From NCBI RefSeq assembly GCF_014279655.1, contig NZ_CP047946.1:2728001-2792000 (forward strand): a DNA stretch of 64,000 nt, given 5' to 3'. Both the position numbers and the translations under genes were made by a program. A model generated the notes under the pieces. The model saw only the letters and a list, made by a program, of their open reading frames with translations. It made no database searches and was not told the origin of the DNA. This document shows positions 27,802 to 37,292 of the stretch, piece after piece; positions within the stretch are counted from its first letter, which is position 1, and every line of letters begins with the position of its first letter. Origin of the DNA: Synechococcus sp. ROS8604 (lineage in GTDB: Bacteria; Cyanobacteriota; Cyanobacteriia; PCC-6307; Cyanobiaceae).

Positions 27802-28707
27802 TCAGTTAGGGAAAAGTACCTGCCATTGGGTGCGAATTGTCCAGTCACCCAGTAACTCCTCACCAGCAAACTGCGGCTTTACAGCGTTGTAGTAGCCCTC
27901 CAAAGACACCTGCATCGGCTGCCCTCCCAACCGAAAGGAATACCCCAGCCCACCGCCAACAGGCACAATCCAGCCTTTGCCCTCTGGTTGAGTCCAATCA
28001 GAGGCAATGATTGGGGAGGAGATTAAATACCAGCTGCGGTTGAGCTGATAACGCAATAGTCCTCGCACCACCAAAGTATTAACGTCGTCTCGCTCTGGGT
28101 CGCCCGAAAAGGACCAAATATTGCGCATCCGGGCACCAACAATCCATGGGCCGCGATGATAAAAAGCCAGAAAGGCTGGACCTGCAGACACCTTTCCGCT
28201 ATCAACCGTGCCATCACCTGTAGGGAAGACGATCGACGAACCAAGCCCAACTGTCCAGTCTGAACCGAGGTTGGGAACAAGAAAAGCTGTGGGACTGACA
28301 TCTGAGAGGCCAGCCTGATTCTTTTGATCGAAACCCAAAACTGCTGGAAGCCCAGCAGGGGAAACACCGAGCACAGGATCGGCTTGGGGCAAAGAAACAA
28401 AGCGAAAGATCGTTCGCATTAGCACTGTCCAGTCATCATTGATCCGAAATGGAACAACAGGCTGCAATTTGAAGATTTGAATTGACCTGTCCGGAGTTGC
28501 AGAGGGGTCAATCGATCGCGGAGCCCATTGCGTATTAGGGACAACATCCCATTCCGCCCAAAGACGGGTGTATGACGTAATTGGATTAGGACGAGCCCTA
28601 ACTAAGGCCGGAACAGACTCAAGAGAAAGAATCCCAATAGAGCATGCAAAAAGTCGCAATAAAACAAGAGCGATGTGCATCCTTAATGAAAGGCAAACCG
28701 CAGACAT
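27802..28707 (-). CDS. Predicted outer-membrane beta-barrel protein
   Basis: A 301-residue secreted protein. The N-terminal hydrophobic stretch (LVLLRLFACSIGILSL) followed by SVPALVRA looks like a signal peptide. The rest has alternating aromatic/hydrophobic strands typical of outer-membrane barrels (for example GPWIVGARMRNIWSFSGD and PVGGGLGYSFRLGG) and ends in a hydrophobic strand. It resembles the MetA/phenol-degradation-type barrel family, but the substrate is unknown. The start at 28707 or the ATG at 28680 both leave a signal peptide. It lies in the AT-rich stretch between dnaB and mnmG, upstream of which (on this strand) is an AraC regulator. Confidence 0.75.
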   Translation of the reverse strand: MSAVCLSLRMHIALVLLRLFACSIGILSLESVPALVRARPNPITSYTRLWAEWDVVPNTQWAPRSIDPSATPDRSIQIFKLQPVVPFRINDDWTVLMRTIFRFVSLPQADPVLGVSPAGLPAVLGFDQKNQAGLSDVSPTAFLVPNLGSDWTVGLGSSIVFPTGDGTVDSGKVSAGPAFLAFYHRGPWIVGARMRNIWSFSGDPERDDVNTLVVRGLLRYQLNRSWYLISSPIIASDWTQPEGKGWIVPVGGGLGYSFRLGGQPMQVSLEGYYNAVKPQFAGEELLGDWTIRTQWQVLFPN

Positions 28708-28824
28708 CTACTCAATTTTAAAATGCATATCAACAAATTAGCTATACCACTTTAATCAAGCAATGGAGTCAATTCCAATTCAAACTAATGGAGCATTGAG
28801 AAAGAGCAAAAGCAATACAATCAA

Positions 28825-29814
28825 CTAGAAGTCTTGATCCGCAAGCCGCCTTTTCGCCAATGTGTAACGAGGAGTTTCGTTAAATTCGTCCTTATACAGG
28901 CGCGAAAAATGAGAACGTCCGACAAAACCAAAATACGATGCAACACCAGCAACACCGCCAATACCATGCTCAGTACAAAATTCAAGATCCATAAGAGCAT
29001 GTCTGACTTGATGCAAACGCACAGTTCTCACGACCTGGAGGGGAGACATATTGAATTTTTCCTTGCAACCATTAAAGAGTGATGTACGCGATTGATGCAA
29101 CAAAGAGCATAGATCTTGTATTTCAAAAGGCCTTGTCGGCGACGAAGTCGCAAAAGACAAAACCTGCAATGCAGCCGCGTGGCGATCACACCGTTTAAGC
29201 GCAATTCCAACCCTTCGATCGGCATTACTTGTGAAGCACTCAAGCAGAGTTAGCAAAATCTCCTCTACAACAACCTGCTCTGAAGTAGAAATATTATTTA
29301 CATTTAACCAAAATCTTCTCAAGTACGGAATCAGGATGTCACGAACAGGACCACTGAAGAAAATATTATACTTGTCCATAACATGTTGCACTTTTGTGCA
29401 ATTATACTGAGATAATTTCTGAGCCAAGAAATCATTTTCAATGCTGATCGTACAAAAGCAACATTCCGAATGGAGCTGCAGATCAAGATCAAATAAGCCC
29501 GAATTAAACCCAAAAATAGCAGGCTTTTCAATATTCACACCCTGAGCAACAATGACCCTGTTGCCATAGGAAAGATTTTCCGATAAATTGACGGAAAAGA
29601 AACTCTGATCACCTTTCCTTTCAGCGCCAATAGCTACTTTTTTATTAAGCCTTAGCAGCGATAAATTAATATTTTCGAAATTAATAATCTGCATAGAGCC
29701 TTCAAGCGCTCCTTGCTCCAAACATAGAACTGAAGCACCAGAAAACTTTCTATTTAATATTAATTCTATGTCAGCAGCACTTTTAATTCCTTCTCGAACA
29801 GGAACCAGGCCCAA
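28825..29814 (-). CDS. AraC-family transcriptional regulator
   Basis: A 329-residue DNA-binding regulator. The C-terminal AraC/XylS domain (about 225-325) has two helix-turn-helix units, FEIQDLCSLLHQSRTSLFNGCKE and the second ending in YFGFVGRSHFSRLYKDEFNETPRY. The N-terminal 220 residues are a sensory region without a recognised ligand fold; layout resembles EutR-like regulators. The frame opens at TTG 29814 just after a stop, with no nearby ATG, so the start is uncertain. The gene is AT-rich compared with its flanks and may be acquired. It could control the barrel-protein gene downstream (inference). Confidence 0.85.
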   Translation of the reverse strand: MGLVPVREGIKSAADIELILNRKFSGASVLCLEQGALEGSMQIINFENINLSLLRLNKKVAIGAERKGDQSFFSVNLSENLSYGNRVIVAQGVNIEKPAIFGFNSGLFDLDLQLHSECCFCTISIENDFLAQKLSQYNCTKVQHVMDKYNIFFSGPVRDILIPYLRRFWLNVNNISTSEQVVVEEILLTLLECFTSNADRRVGIALKRCDRHAAALQVLSFATSSPTRPFEIQDLCSLLHQSRTSLFNGCKEKFNMSPLQVVRTVRLHQVRHALMDLEFCTEHGIGGVAGVASYFGFVGRSHFSRLYKDEFNETPRYTLAKRRLADQDF

Positions 29815-30051
29815 CTGAGAACAATAACCGCTTTCAATAGCTTACACCAAGACAGAGGAGAAAAGCTCAGCAGAAAGTGTCAAAGGCTACAACAGACATA
29901 AAACAACCCTAATATGCAATGCGCATGACCGCAGCATTAGAAAACAAATGCGTTCTACATATACAATACCGTCTAATAATTACCGAGACCATCAATTCAG
30001 AAAAGAGGTCTTACTATCCACGAATTCACAACGCAACGCTTAAACAACCTC
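29815..30051. other. AT-rich intergenic stretch upstream of the AraC gene
   Basis: Around 240 bases, clearly AT-rich, with no credible ORF. It probably holds the AraC-gene promoter on the minus strand and the end of the coiled-coil gene. Confidence 0.4.
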
Positions 30052-30330
30052 TCAAACAGATTTACGGTGGTTGACCTTTATCATTTTTTCTAAAAAATCA
30101 TTGTAATCGCTGTAGCAGTTACTAGAAAATTCATCGCTTGAAGGATCCTCTACATACAATAAAAGATTATTAATCGCTTTCAGGCGATTAATTTTAGATT
30201 TCAACCGTTCATACTTTCGCAATCTGATTTCATTCTCATTCTCTAAGCTTTCAATCTGATAATTTATCTGTCGTATGCGGGAATTTAAATCTTGTTCATC
30301 ATTCAACAAATTCAGAAAATCTTCAATCAT
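30052..30330 (-). CDS. Small coiled-coil hypothetical protein (92 aa)
   Basis: A 92-residue AT-rich ORF dominated by charged heptad-like sequence (about residues 10-60: IRQINYQIESLENENEIRLR and RLKSKINRLKAINNLL), predicting a coiled coil. Its C-terminus is acidic then basic. No homolog recognised. Only a weak SD-like GAGAT precedes the ATG at 30330. Confidence 0.5.
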   Translation of the reverse strand: MIEDFLNLLNDEQDLNSRIRQINYQIESLENENEIRLRKYERLKSKINRLKAINNLLLYVEDPSSDEFSSNCYSDYNDFLEKMIKVNHRKSV

Positions 30331-30484
30331 GGGGATCTCAAAGAAAAAACTTGAGCAAAAGGCACTAATGGAATTGAGTCGAAATGAATTACCTGTACGG
30401 GCATATTTAAAAGGGATGGACTTTCATCGGAAAATCGAGAGTATGCCATTTCTACTTCCTGAGCAATGCATGAGAGAAGGGTGA
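30329..30484 (+). CDS. Possible tiny protein (51 aa), divergent from the coiled-coil ORF
   Basis: A 51-residue ORF from ATG 30329, beginning with the basic MGISKKKLEQKALMEL and containing LPVRAYLKGMDFHRK. Its start codon overlaps that of the opposite-strand coiled-coil gene, so at most one may be real. No SD is visible. Confidence 0.3.
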   Translation: MGISKKKLEQKALMELSRNELPVRAYLKGMDFHRKIESMPFLLPEQCMREG

Positions 30485-31082
30485 GAGACCGACTTTGAGA
30501 ATCGTTATCGAACGGAACCAAACAGTTGACCTCTTGGGCTAAAAGCAAAACGATTTCGGCTCAATATCGCGAACAAATGAGCTCATTGTATTCAATCTAA
30601 CAAAACATCAAAACCCCACGCATCTCCTATCAAGAGCCAAGCAAAGCAATTGCCACCACCAGAAAAACGTCTTTTCTCTTTGCTTGACGGATACATCCCT
30701 TCTGCAGGGACCAACAAAACAAGGATCAAAGTAAAAGTCCTTCGCAGCAAAGTCAACGCACGTTGCGGGGTCAAAAACCAATCGGTTTAACTGGCTAGAG
30801 GCTGACAATTCGTCTTGCCTATTAGGAAGAAAAATCCCTGTTCGCAAAAGCGTTAGCAATATGCTCTGACGTCTCCCCAAAAACAGCTTCCACATCTAAA
30901 CGTTATTAAATATGGTGTCACTAATCCTATCTTTTTAGGCTCGTAAAACCAAATCAATCGCCGCCATCATCAGTTTCAATGACCGGGCCTAAAGACACTT
31001 CATATTTCTGCCAATCTCAAAACGGAGTGCACTGCTGTGCAAACCCCAAACGAAGTGTTCTCTAAATACGGATAATGGGGAT
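30485..31082. other. Long gene-poor AT-rich spacer before mnmG
   Basis: About 600 bases without a supported gene. Reverse-strand ORFs here (about 60 and 95 residues) lack SD sites and protein-like composition. It should contain the mnmG promoter. I see no tRNA, riboswitch or repeat. Confidence 0.45.
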
Positions 31083-33032
31083 ATGAGCTTCTCTGCTGCC
31101 CCCACCGAATGCTTCGACATGATTGTCGTAGGGGGCGGTCATGCCGGTTGTGAAGCAGCACTTACAGCAGCGCGGCTTGGCTTGAACACCGCCTTGTTTA
31201 CCCTCAACCTCGACCGGATCGCCTGGCAGCCCTGCAATCCTGCCGTTGGTGGTCCGGCCAAAAGCCAACTCGTGCATGAAGTGGATGCCCTCGGTGGCGT
31301 GATCGGACGCCTTGCCGATGCCACCGCCATTCAAAAACGAGTACTCAACGCCAGCCGCGGCCCTGCCGTTTGGGCATTGCGCGCCCAGACCGACAAACGC
31401 CATTACTCCCGGGAGATGCTGAAGCTGCTGCATCACACCCCCAACCTGGCCCTGCGCGAAGCAATGGTGACCGGCTTGGAAGTGGATGGGGATCCAGAGC
31501 AAGCCGGCCAGGCGCGAATCACAGGAGTCCGCACCTACTTCGGCAGTATGTACGGCGCCAAAGCCGTGGTGCTCACCGCTGGCACCTTCCTTGGTGGTCG
31601 CATCTGGGTGGGCCATCAATCGATGTCTGCCGGGCGCGCTGGCGAACAGGCTGCTGAAGGTCTAACCGACGCCTTGAAGCAGCTGGGCTTCCACACCGAT
31701 CGACTCAAAACCGGCACCCCTGCCCGCGTTGATCGGCGCAGCATTGCGCTCGACCAATTGGAAGCACAACCCAGTGATGCCGCTGATCGCTTCTTTTCAT
31801 TTGACCCAACGGCCTGGGCCAGCGGCGAACAGATGAGCTGCCACATCACCCGCACCACAGCATCAACGCATCAGCTGATCAAAGACAACCTGCATCTCAC
31901 TGCGATTTACGGCGGCATCATCGACAGCAAAGGCCCGCGCTATTGCCCCTCGATCGAAGACAAGATTGTGCGCTTTGCCGATAAAGACTCCCACCAAATC
32001 TTCCTCGAGCCAGAAGGACGCGACACCCCAGAGATTTACGTGCAGGGCTTTTCTACAGGATTACCTGAAACGATCCAACTGGAACTGCTGCGCACCCTGC
32101 CTGGCTTGAAGCACTGCGTGATGCTTCGGCCGGCCTATTCCGTGGATTACGACTACCTGCCAGCCACCCAACTCAAACCCTCCCTGGAAACCAAACGGGT
32201 ACGCGGTCTGTTTAGTGCCGGGCAACTTAACGGCACCACTGGCTACGAGGAAGCCGCGGCCCAAGGCCTTGTCGCTGGCCTCAACGCTGCACGACTAATA
32301 GGAGGGCAAGAGTCCGTGCACTTCCCCAGGGAAAACAGCTACATCGGCACGATGATCGACGATCTGGTGAGCCAAGACTTGCGCGAGCCTTACCGGGTGC
32401 TGACCAGCCGCAGTGAATACCGCTTGGTGTTGCGTGGTGATAACGCCGACCGGCGTCTCACCCCTCTGGGCCGTGAGCTGGGACTGATTGACGACCGGCG
32501 TTGGCAGCTGTTCAACGACAAGCTCCAGGCCATGGACAACGAAAAACAGCGCCTTGAGACGGTTCGCCTCAAAGTCAGCGACCCAGTCGCCCCCACCATT
32601 GAGAAAGAAAGCGGGGCTCCGATCCGAGGCTCGATCACACTCGCGGACCTATTGCGTCGATCAGGGGTCCACAGCTCTGATCTCGTGCGCCATGGCCTGG
32701 CCGATCCCGAACTTCCCCTAGCCGTGCGGGAGGGCGCGGAAATTGACATTAAATACAGCGGCTACCTGCAGCGCCAGCAACAACAGATCGATCAAGTGAA
32801 ACGCCAAAGCCTGCGCAAACTCCCCGCCGATCTCGATTACGCCAGCATCGGCACCTTGTCGCGGGAGGCGCGCGAAAAGCTCACGGCCATTCAACCCACC
32901 ACGTTGGGCCAGGCCACCCACATTCCTGGCGTCAGCCCAGCAGATCTCACCGCCCTGCTGCTTTGGCTCGAGCTGCAAAAGCGCCGCTCCCAAAAGAGTG
33001 AGGGTCTCGCCAGCGGCGCCAACTCTCGATAA
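31083..33032 (+). CDS. mnmG: tRNA uridine 5-carboxymethylaminomethyl modification enzyme MnmG (GidA)
   Basis: A 649-residue FAD enzyme that, with MnmE, modifies U34 of certain tRNAs. The N-terminal dinucleotide-binding motif is [12 protein letters not shown], followed by the signatures [21 protein letters not shown] and RALRAQTD-like [29 protein letters not shown] and the C-terminal [15 protein letters not shown] region are also typical. The length is normal. GGGGAT lies directly before the ATG at 31083. Confidence 0.97.
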   Translation: MSFSAAPTECFDMIVVGGGHAGCEAALTAARLGLNTALFTLNLDRIAWQPCNPAVGGPAKSQLVHEVDALGGVIGRLADATAIQKRVLNASRGPAVWALRAQTDKRHYSREMLKLLHHTPNLALREAMVTGLEVDGDPEQAGQARITGVRTYFGSMYGAKAVVLTAGTFLGGRIWVGHQSMSAGRAGEQAAEGLTDALKQLGFHTDRLKTGTPARVDRRSIALDQLEAQPSDAADRFFSFDPTAWASGEQMSCHITRTTASTHQLIKDNLHLTAIYGGIIDSKGPRYCPSIEDKIVRFADKDSHQIFLEPEGRDTPEIYVQGFSTGLPETIQLELLRTLPGLKHCVMLRPAYSVDYDYLPATQLKPSLETKRVRGLFSAGQLNGTTGYEEAAAQGLVAGLNAARLIGGQESVHFPRENSYIGTMIDDLVSQDLREPYRVLTSRSEYRLVLRGDNADRRLTPLGRELGLIDDRRWQLFNDKLQAMDNEKQRLETVRLKVSDPVAPTIEKESGAPIRGSITLADLLRRSGVHSSDLVRHGLADPELPLAVREGAEIDIKYSGYLQRQQQQIDQVKRQSLRKLPADLDYASIGTLSREAREKLTAIQPTTLGQATHIPGVSPADLTALLLWLELQKRRSQKSEGLASGANSR

Positions 33033-33056
33033 CTTTGCTTCAACAAAAGGTTTGCA

Positions 33057-33767
33057 GTGCCCTCTCGCCTCCCCACATCCACGGCGTATTGGAATCTGCG
33101 CGCTGAACAGGTGATGGATCAGGTGTTCCACGCAGCGGAACCCTCGCTGAAAGCCGTTGACATTCAAGTGGAGCCGGCACCAGATCCAGCCAACAATCCC
33201 GTTGCGGCACCCCTGCCAACAACGCGTCTCAGTATTCAGCCGTGGCAGCAGCTCACCCTGGTCGGTGTGACGCTCGGCGCCCTGCTCTGTAGTGCATGGT
33301 TGGCACGCAGCTGGCAGCTCTCCGAGCAAGCCCTCTACCGCGAGCGCAATCTGGCTCTCACTGAAAAGCTCAAAGCACGCGCCATCCCCTCACCCTCTGC
33401 ACCTCCGAAAGCAACTGAACCTGAAGCAGAACCTGAGACGGTCGCCACACTGCCCAGCCTCGAACCACTCACGCTGCCGCTCAGTGAAGCGATTGCGCCA
33501 ATCACAGTCCCACCCGGCGCCTCCCCCTCCAGCTCAGAGGCAGGTCCTACAGCGCCAGCTCCTATGAGCCAGCCCGCTCTCGTGGGAGTTGTACACGCCG
33601 AAGTGGGGGGATCGGCCATCTTCCAATTAGACAATCAATCACTCTCTGCCACCCCTGGCGAAAGCATCGGTAACAGTGGCTGGTCCCTGCTGAGCCTTTC
33701 CAGCACCGGTGCCGTGATTGAACGCAATGGTGAACGCCAATCCCTCTCGATCGGCGGCGCCTTCTAG
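33057..33767 (+). CDS. Membrane-anchored protein with PilP/GspC-like C-terminus
   Basis: A 236-residue protein starting at GTG 33057 (AAAGG six bases upstream). One transmembrane helix lies at about residues 66-84 (LTLVGVTLGALLCSAWLA). A Pro/Glu/Ala-rich linker (about 105-170) follows. The last 60 residues, PALVGVVHAEVGGSAIFQLD onward with GESIGNSGWSLLSLSSTGAVIERNGE, resemble the beta-rich domain of PilP/GspC pilus or secretion proteins. That resemblance is by pattern only. Confidence 0.7.
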   Translation: MPSRLPTSTAYWNLRAEQVMDQVFHAAEPSLKAVDIQVEPAPDPANNPVAAPLPTTRLSIQPWQQLTLVGVTLGALLCSAWLARSWQLSEQALYRERNLALTEKLKARAIPSPSAPPKATEPEAEPETVATLPSLEPLTLPLSEAIAPITVPPGASPSSSEAGPTAPAPMSQPALVGVVHAEVGGSAIFQLDNQSLSATPGESIGNSGWSLLSLSSTGAVIERNGERQSLSIGGAF

Positions 33768-33803
33768 AGAGAAAGATTCAATCCCAAGTCTGCCAATTGT
33801 CGG

Positions 33804-34472
33804 ATGAATAGCAGAGTTGCATTCTCTCGAATGAGAGATACAACCAGCTCATTGTGGTTCCAGCCGGTGCATCGACAGACATTTGCCGTATTGCTGCTGA
33901 GCGCAATTCTTGCCAGCACAAACGTAGAAGCCAAGCCAGCAAAGCCAAGGAATACGCCAATCCTGACGAGCGTCTCAGACCTTGCACTTCTGGGGCCAAA
34001 AGTAAGGCCGCTGCCTCAACGCTTGTGGCCAATACAACGTGGAGAGAGGATCAGACTCAAGTATCCACTCACCTATCTCGCCCAGGAAGTAAGCCCTTAC
34101 GGTTGGCGATTTTCAGACCATAGAAAGAAGTGGCGTTTACATACAGGACATGATTTGATCGCACCCGCTGGAACAGGAGTGTTGGCTGCACTCTCCGGTA
34201 AAGCCTTGATCGTGCAACCCATCTCTGGATACGGACTGACTGTTGTGCTGGATCATGGCAATGGTTGGCAAACCCTTTACGCCCATTTGCTCAGCGCTCG
34301 AATCAGACCCGGTCAGCTCGTACAAACGGGTGATCGCATCGGAAACGTAGGGAAAAGCGGCTACGCCAGCACCGCCCATCTCCATTTCGAGCTCCGTCGC
34401 CTCAAGAATGAGCAACTAATGGCGATTGACCCTGCCCCACTTCTTCAGCTGCACAAGGCATCGAGACGTTGA
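33804..34472 (+). CDS. M23-family (LytM-type) zinc peptidase
   Basis: A 222-residue exported cell-wall endopeptidase. A signal peptide or anchor is at about residues 26-42. The catalytic zinc site is complete: H113 and D117 in HTGHDL, H161 in LYAHL, and H192/H194 in HLHFEL. GYGLTVVLDHGNGWQTLYAH is a family hallmark. Alternative start ATG at 33831. It may cleave peptidoglycan cross-links. Confidence 0.9.
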   Translation: MNSRVAFSRMRDTTSSLWFQPVHRQTFAVLLLSAILASTNVEAKPAKPRNTPILTSVSDLALLGPKVRPLPQRLWPIQRGERIRLKYPLTYLAQEVSPYGWRFSDHRKKWRLHTGHDLIAPAGTGVLAALSGKALIVQPISGYGLTVVLDHGNGWQTLYAHLLSARIRPGQLVQTGDRIGNVGKSGYASTAHLHFELRRLKNEQLMAIDPAPLLQLHKASRR

Positions 34473-34691
34473 GAGAAGAAATCAAGCGAAAGCCTGACGA
34501 CACGTGAGTCAAAGCACTTATCGAAAAACGCATCCATGCCCCCTCATTAGACATTTATGAATTTAGATCGGTAAATCAAAGTGTAGAAACGTTGCCTTTC
34601 GCCCAGCAAAGCTGGGGGGTTCAGCCTTACTGACACGAACTTCATGAAGTTGAGTGAAATCAGTGCAGCAAATGCGTCTGATGATTCATTC

Positions 34692-34868
34692 ATGAAACAC
34701 GTCTCAATATTGGAGCTCGAGATTCCATTTAGATTTTTTGGAGCGTTAGTCGTGGGTTCTGCCCTAATGATCATGGCTCGTTCTTTTAAAGAAGCTGCAT
34801 TACTTGGCGGAACCTTTCTCTGTGGACTTGGCGCCCTTGAGCTAGCCCTTCGTTTCAGTGGGTACTGA
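34692..34868 (+). CDS. Small membrane protein (58 aa), unknown
   Basis: Starting from ATG 34692 (or 34644, 74 residues), this short ORF has two hydrophobic stretches, FRFFGALVVGSALMIMA and ALLGGTFLCGLGALELAL, separated by RSFKEA, a typical small two-helix membrane protein. The antisense ORF of 148 residues lacks such structure. No family recognised. Confidence 0.5.
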   Translation: MKHVSILELEIPFRFFGALVVGSALMIMARSFKEAALLGGTFLCGLGALELALRFSGY

Positions 34869-35047
34869 ACTGGTATCCATCCACACGCCACCAAAGCTGA
34901 TCGACTTCTGTTCTGCGCACAGGTAAGGCTCGTTAGGGTGCGCCAGATTTCACTGATGCAGCAGGATTTGCAAAGCAAAGCTCCCAACATCAATCGCGAT
35001 TCCGTTTCGGTGGGAGGTGCGCTCTGACCTCACCTTTAGGGCTGGCA

Positions 35048-35647
35048 TTGTCCTCTGGGCTCTTGCCCTCTCCCACTTGTTTATGGGAAGCACCCGCTGC
35101 AACGGTTCTGGCCGGTGATGACCCAGGGGATTTACCCGGCCCTTGGAGACTGATGCTCCTCGGAGACGGCAGTCCAACCCGTCACCTGCGTCTGCTCACA
35201 GGACATCCAGTGTCCGTGGAATTAGTGGCTATGGCAGAAGACCCAGAGGGGCAAGCTGCCCTCGGTTGCCCCAGCGAGGTGAAGGAACTCACGACTCCCC
35301 TCCTCCGCCGTCAAGTCTGGTTGAGCTGTGGCGAACAAACCTTGGCTTGGGCTGAAAGCTGGTGGAACCAGGATGAAGCCAACCAGCACCTGCAAGACCG
35401 CAACCTGCCGATCTGGCTCAGCCTCACCCAGGGGCGCTCAGAGCTCTTTCGCGAAGTGGATGGCTTAGCGCTGGTGCAAGAACCCTGGCTTGAGGACAGG
35501 TTTGGCTGCTCGGGGCCGTTTTGGAGCCGCCATTATCGATTTTTCCGTCAAGGACGAGAGCTCACGGTGATTCGCGAGGTGTTCAGTCCTGCTTTAGAGG
35601 AATGGCTAGGGGCCACTCCACGCCAGCCTCTTCATCTAACTAGATGA
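35048..35647 (+). CDS. Chorismate lyase-like protein (DUF98 family)
   Basis: A 199-residue protein of the cyanobacterial chorismate pyruvate-lyase-type DUF98 family, which makes 4-hydroxybenzoate for plastoquinone. Supporting segments are PWRLMLLGDGSPTRHLRLL, HPVSVELVA, LAWAESWWN and FWSRHYRFFRQGRELTVIRE. The start is TTG 35048, with AGGG six bases upstream and no ATG in the N-terminal part. The assignment rests on remembered family pattern, so it is good but not certain. Confidence 0.75.
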   Translation: MSSGLLPSPTCLWEAPAATVLAGDDPGDLPGPWRLMLLGDGSPTRHLRLLTGHPVSVELVAMAEDPEGQAALGCPSEVKELTTPLLRRQVWLSCGEQTLAWAESWWNQDEANQHLQDRNLPIWLSLTQGRSELFREVDGLALVQEPWLEDRFGCSGPFWSRHYRFFRQGRELTVIREVFSPALEEWLGATPRQPLHLTR

Positions 35648-35650
35648 AGA
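35629..35650. repeat. Near-perfect palindrome across the stop of the chorismate lyase-like gene
   Basis: Ten-base arms TCTTCATCTA (35629-35638) and TAGATGAAGA (35641-35650) are separated by AC. The stop TGA (35645-35647) lies within the right arm. No T-tract follows, so a terminator role is doubtful. Confidence 0.6.
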
Positions 35651-35734
35651 AACCGAGCGTTTTCGCCACATTCGTGCATTTCAACTTGCAGCAGCTCTAG
35701 CGATCGGGATCATGTCGCTAGTTGCGATGGTTTC

Positions 35735-36169
35735 ATGACAACGTCCCAGTGGCTAACCCTCTCCGACCTCGGACACAGATTTGGCCTCTCAGTAAGACAT
35801 TGCGGCCGTGTTCTTGACCATGAAGGATGGCGTGACCACAGCGGACATCCAACCCAAGCTGCGATGACAGCTGGTGCCGTCCAGCAGCACAACAGCCATC
35901 ACCACATTCCCTCAAATCGCTGGAACGCGGACATCTGCGCCGCCGTGCTCTCCGGCCATGGCCAACGTCCGATCAAGCGCAGCGAACAGGTTTCACAGTG
36001 GGTGACATTGCTTGAGGCCATGGAAGAAGGATCGGCCTCGATCTCCATGAGCACCGAACAAATGGCCGAAGACCTGCCCAACGATCTCATTGACGACGTG
36101 AACCATCAGCTCAGCCATCGAGGCTGTCGCTTTCAGGTTCAGCGTCTTGAGGAGAGCAGCAGCTGCTAG
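35735..36169 (+). CDS. Hypothetical protein (144 aa) with HTH-like N-terminus
   Basis: A soluble protein whose first 45 residues (LTLSDLGHRFGLSVRHCGRVL) resemble a helix-turn-helix or MerR-like start. The middle is His-rich, and the C-terminal half is helical and acidic (EQMAEDLPNDLIDDVNHQL). It ends one base before the convergent DUF1269 gene. Family not recognised. Confidence 0.7.
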   Translation: MTTSQWLTLSDLGHRFGLSVRHCGRVLDHEGWRDHSGHPTQAAMTAGAVQQHNSHHHIPSNRWNADICAAVLSGHGQRPIKRSEQVSQWVTLLEAMEEGSASISMSTEQMAEDLPNDLIDDVNHQLSHRGCRFQVQRLEESSSC

Positions 36170-36691
36170 TCAGCCCAACCTGAGGCCTTCAGCCTGCCGT
36201 TTTGCCTTCTCGAGTTGCTCCTTCAGCAAGTCTTCATCGGTATGGCTGAGGTTGGTGTGGATCAACCGGGCGTGGGGCGCATGGCGACGCAAGCGCTCGA
36301 TCACACGATCGGGCGTGGCATCCCTCACTAACAACGCCAAAGCAGCACTGCCCTTCGGCAGGGTTTCCGCGAGTTCTTTCAAAAAGTTGTCGTTGATGCC
36401 CATGTCATTCAGCGAACCCGAGGCAGCACCAGCACCGGCACCAACAGCAAGACCCAACAAAGGATTGGCAAACAACAAACCGATCAACAACCCCCAGAAG
36501 CTTCCGCCCATGGCTCCAGCCGCCGTCATATTGATCGCCTGACGCAAGTGCACATGGCCGTCTTCTCCATGCTCAAGCACCACCGCATCCTCAAGCGCAA
36601 TCAAATGCTCTTGCTGGATCGTGACCAATTCGCGACGGACCTCCTCCGCTTCTTGGGCCTTGGGAAAGCCCACAACCACCAAATTGCTCAT
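36170..36691 (-). CDS. DUF1269-family membrane-associated protein
   Basis: A 173-residue protein. The N-terminal 50 residues resemble a small alpha/beta domain (MSNLVVVGFPKAQEAEEVRRELVTI). A Gly/Ala-rich transmembrane hairpin follows (about 55-90, GAMGGSFWGLLIGLLFANPLLGLAVGAGAGAASG), which is the DUF1269 hallmark. The C-terminus is helical and charged. Function unknown. Confidence 0.85.
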   Translation of the reverse strand: MSNLVVVGFPKAQEAEEVRRELVTIQQEHLIALEDAVVLEHGEDGHVHLRQAINMTAAGAMGGSFWGLLIGLLFANPLLGLAVGAGAGAASGSLNDMGINDNFLKELAETLPKGSAALALLVRDATPDRVIERLRRHAPHARLIHTNLSHTDEDLLKEQLEKAKRQAEGLRLG

Positions 36692-36749
36692 ACAAACAGA
36701 GTGTTTTTAAAAGAGTAGAGATCAATCGATCCAGCGATCAGTCTCGTGA

Positions 36750-37283
36750 TCAGTCCCGTCGCCTGCTGGAGCGAGGTAATGGACGTCTGGATGGGCCAGG
36801 GCCACGGGGCACAGGCTGAGGCGCTGGCGTGATTGCTGGGGGCGCTGCAGAACGGGACCAGCGCTCCACACGAAAGCTTTCGTCATCAGGCCAGCTGTTG
36901 TCATCCTCGCCGTAGGCGGGCTGAGGCTCAGGTACGGGCTCCACAATCTGCTGCCCAACACCTTGCCGCCGTGAGATCGCATCGAGAGGCCGCTTACGAC
37001 TAGATGCGGCAGGCGATTCAGTCCGCAGGGCTGGCTCAACCGGATCCCTCCAGTCTTCTTCTTCGTCCATCAGCCAATCGATCTTGTCGCCGACCCAGCG
37101 ACCCACGGTTTCGAGATCCATGCCAGGACGGGCTCCTCCACCTGGCCTTCGCCCAGGTCGCGTGCCAGCCACACCATCCACCAGCTGACGACCGGTTGCA
37201 AGCCACTGATCCAATCGCCGGTCACCAGAGTCCTGACTGCGCTGCACCTGACTGCGCTGCCGCGGTTGAAAACGTCCATCCAT
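36750..37283 (-). CDS. Low-complexity Arg/Pro-rich hypothetical protein (177 aa)
   Basis: Contains a conserved-looking N-terminus, QRSQVQRSQDSGDRRLDQWL followed by ATGRQLVDGVAGTRPG, a middle WVGDKIDWLMDEEEDWRDP and a Pro/Arg-rich disordered tail. I recall similar proteins in marine Synechococcus and Prochlorococcus, without function. It is 9 bases downstream of the 31-residue microprotein on the same strand, so it probably belongs to the sprT-like operon. Confidence 0.75.
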   Translation of the reverse strand: MDGRFQPRQRSQVQRSQDSGDRRLDQWLATGRQLVDGVAGTRPGRRPGGGARPGMDLETVGRWVGDKIDWLMDEEEDWRDPVEPALRTESPAASSRKRPLDAISRRQGVGQQIVEPVPEPQPAYGEDDNSWPDDESFRVERWSRSAAPPAITPAPQPVPRGPGPSRRPLPRSSRRRD

Positions 37284-37292
37284 GTCCTGACC

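Noticed and set aside
30592-30895. Reverse ORFs of 60 and 95 residues in the pre-mnmG spacer
   Set aside because: No SD, odd composition, and overlapping frames; likely chance ORFs.
34603-34617. CCCAGC/GCTGGG hairpin after the M23 peptidase gene
   Set aside because: Three-base loop and no T-tract on either strand; not supported as a terminator.
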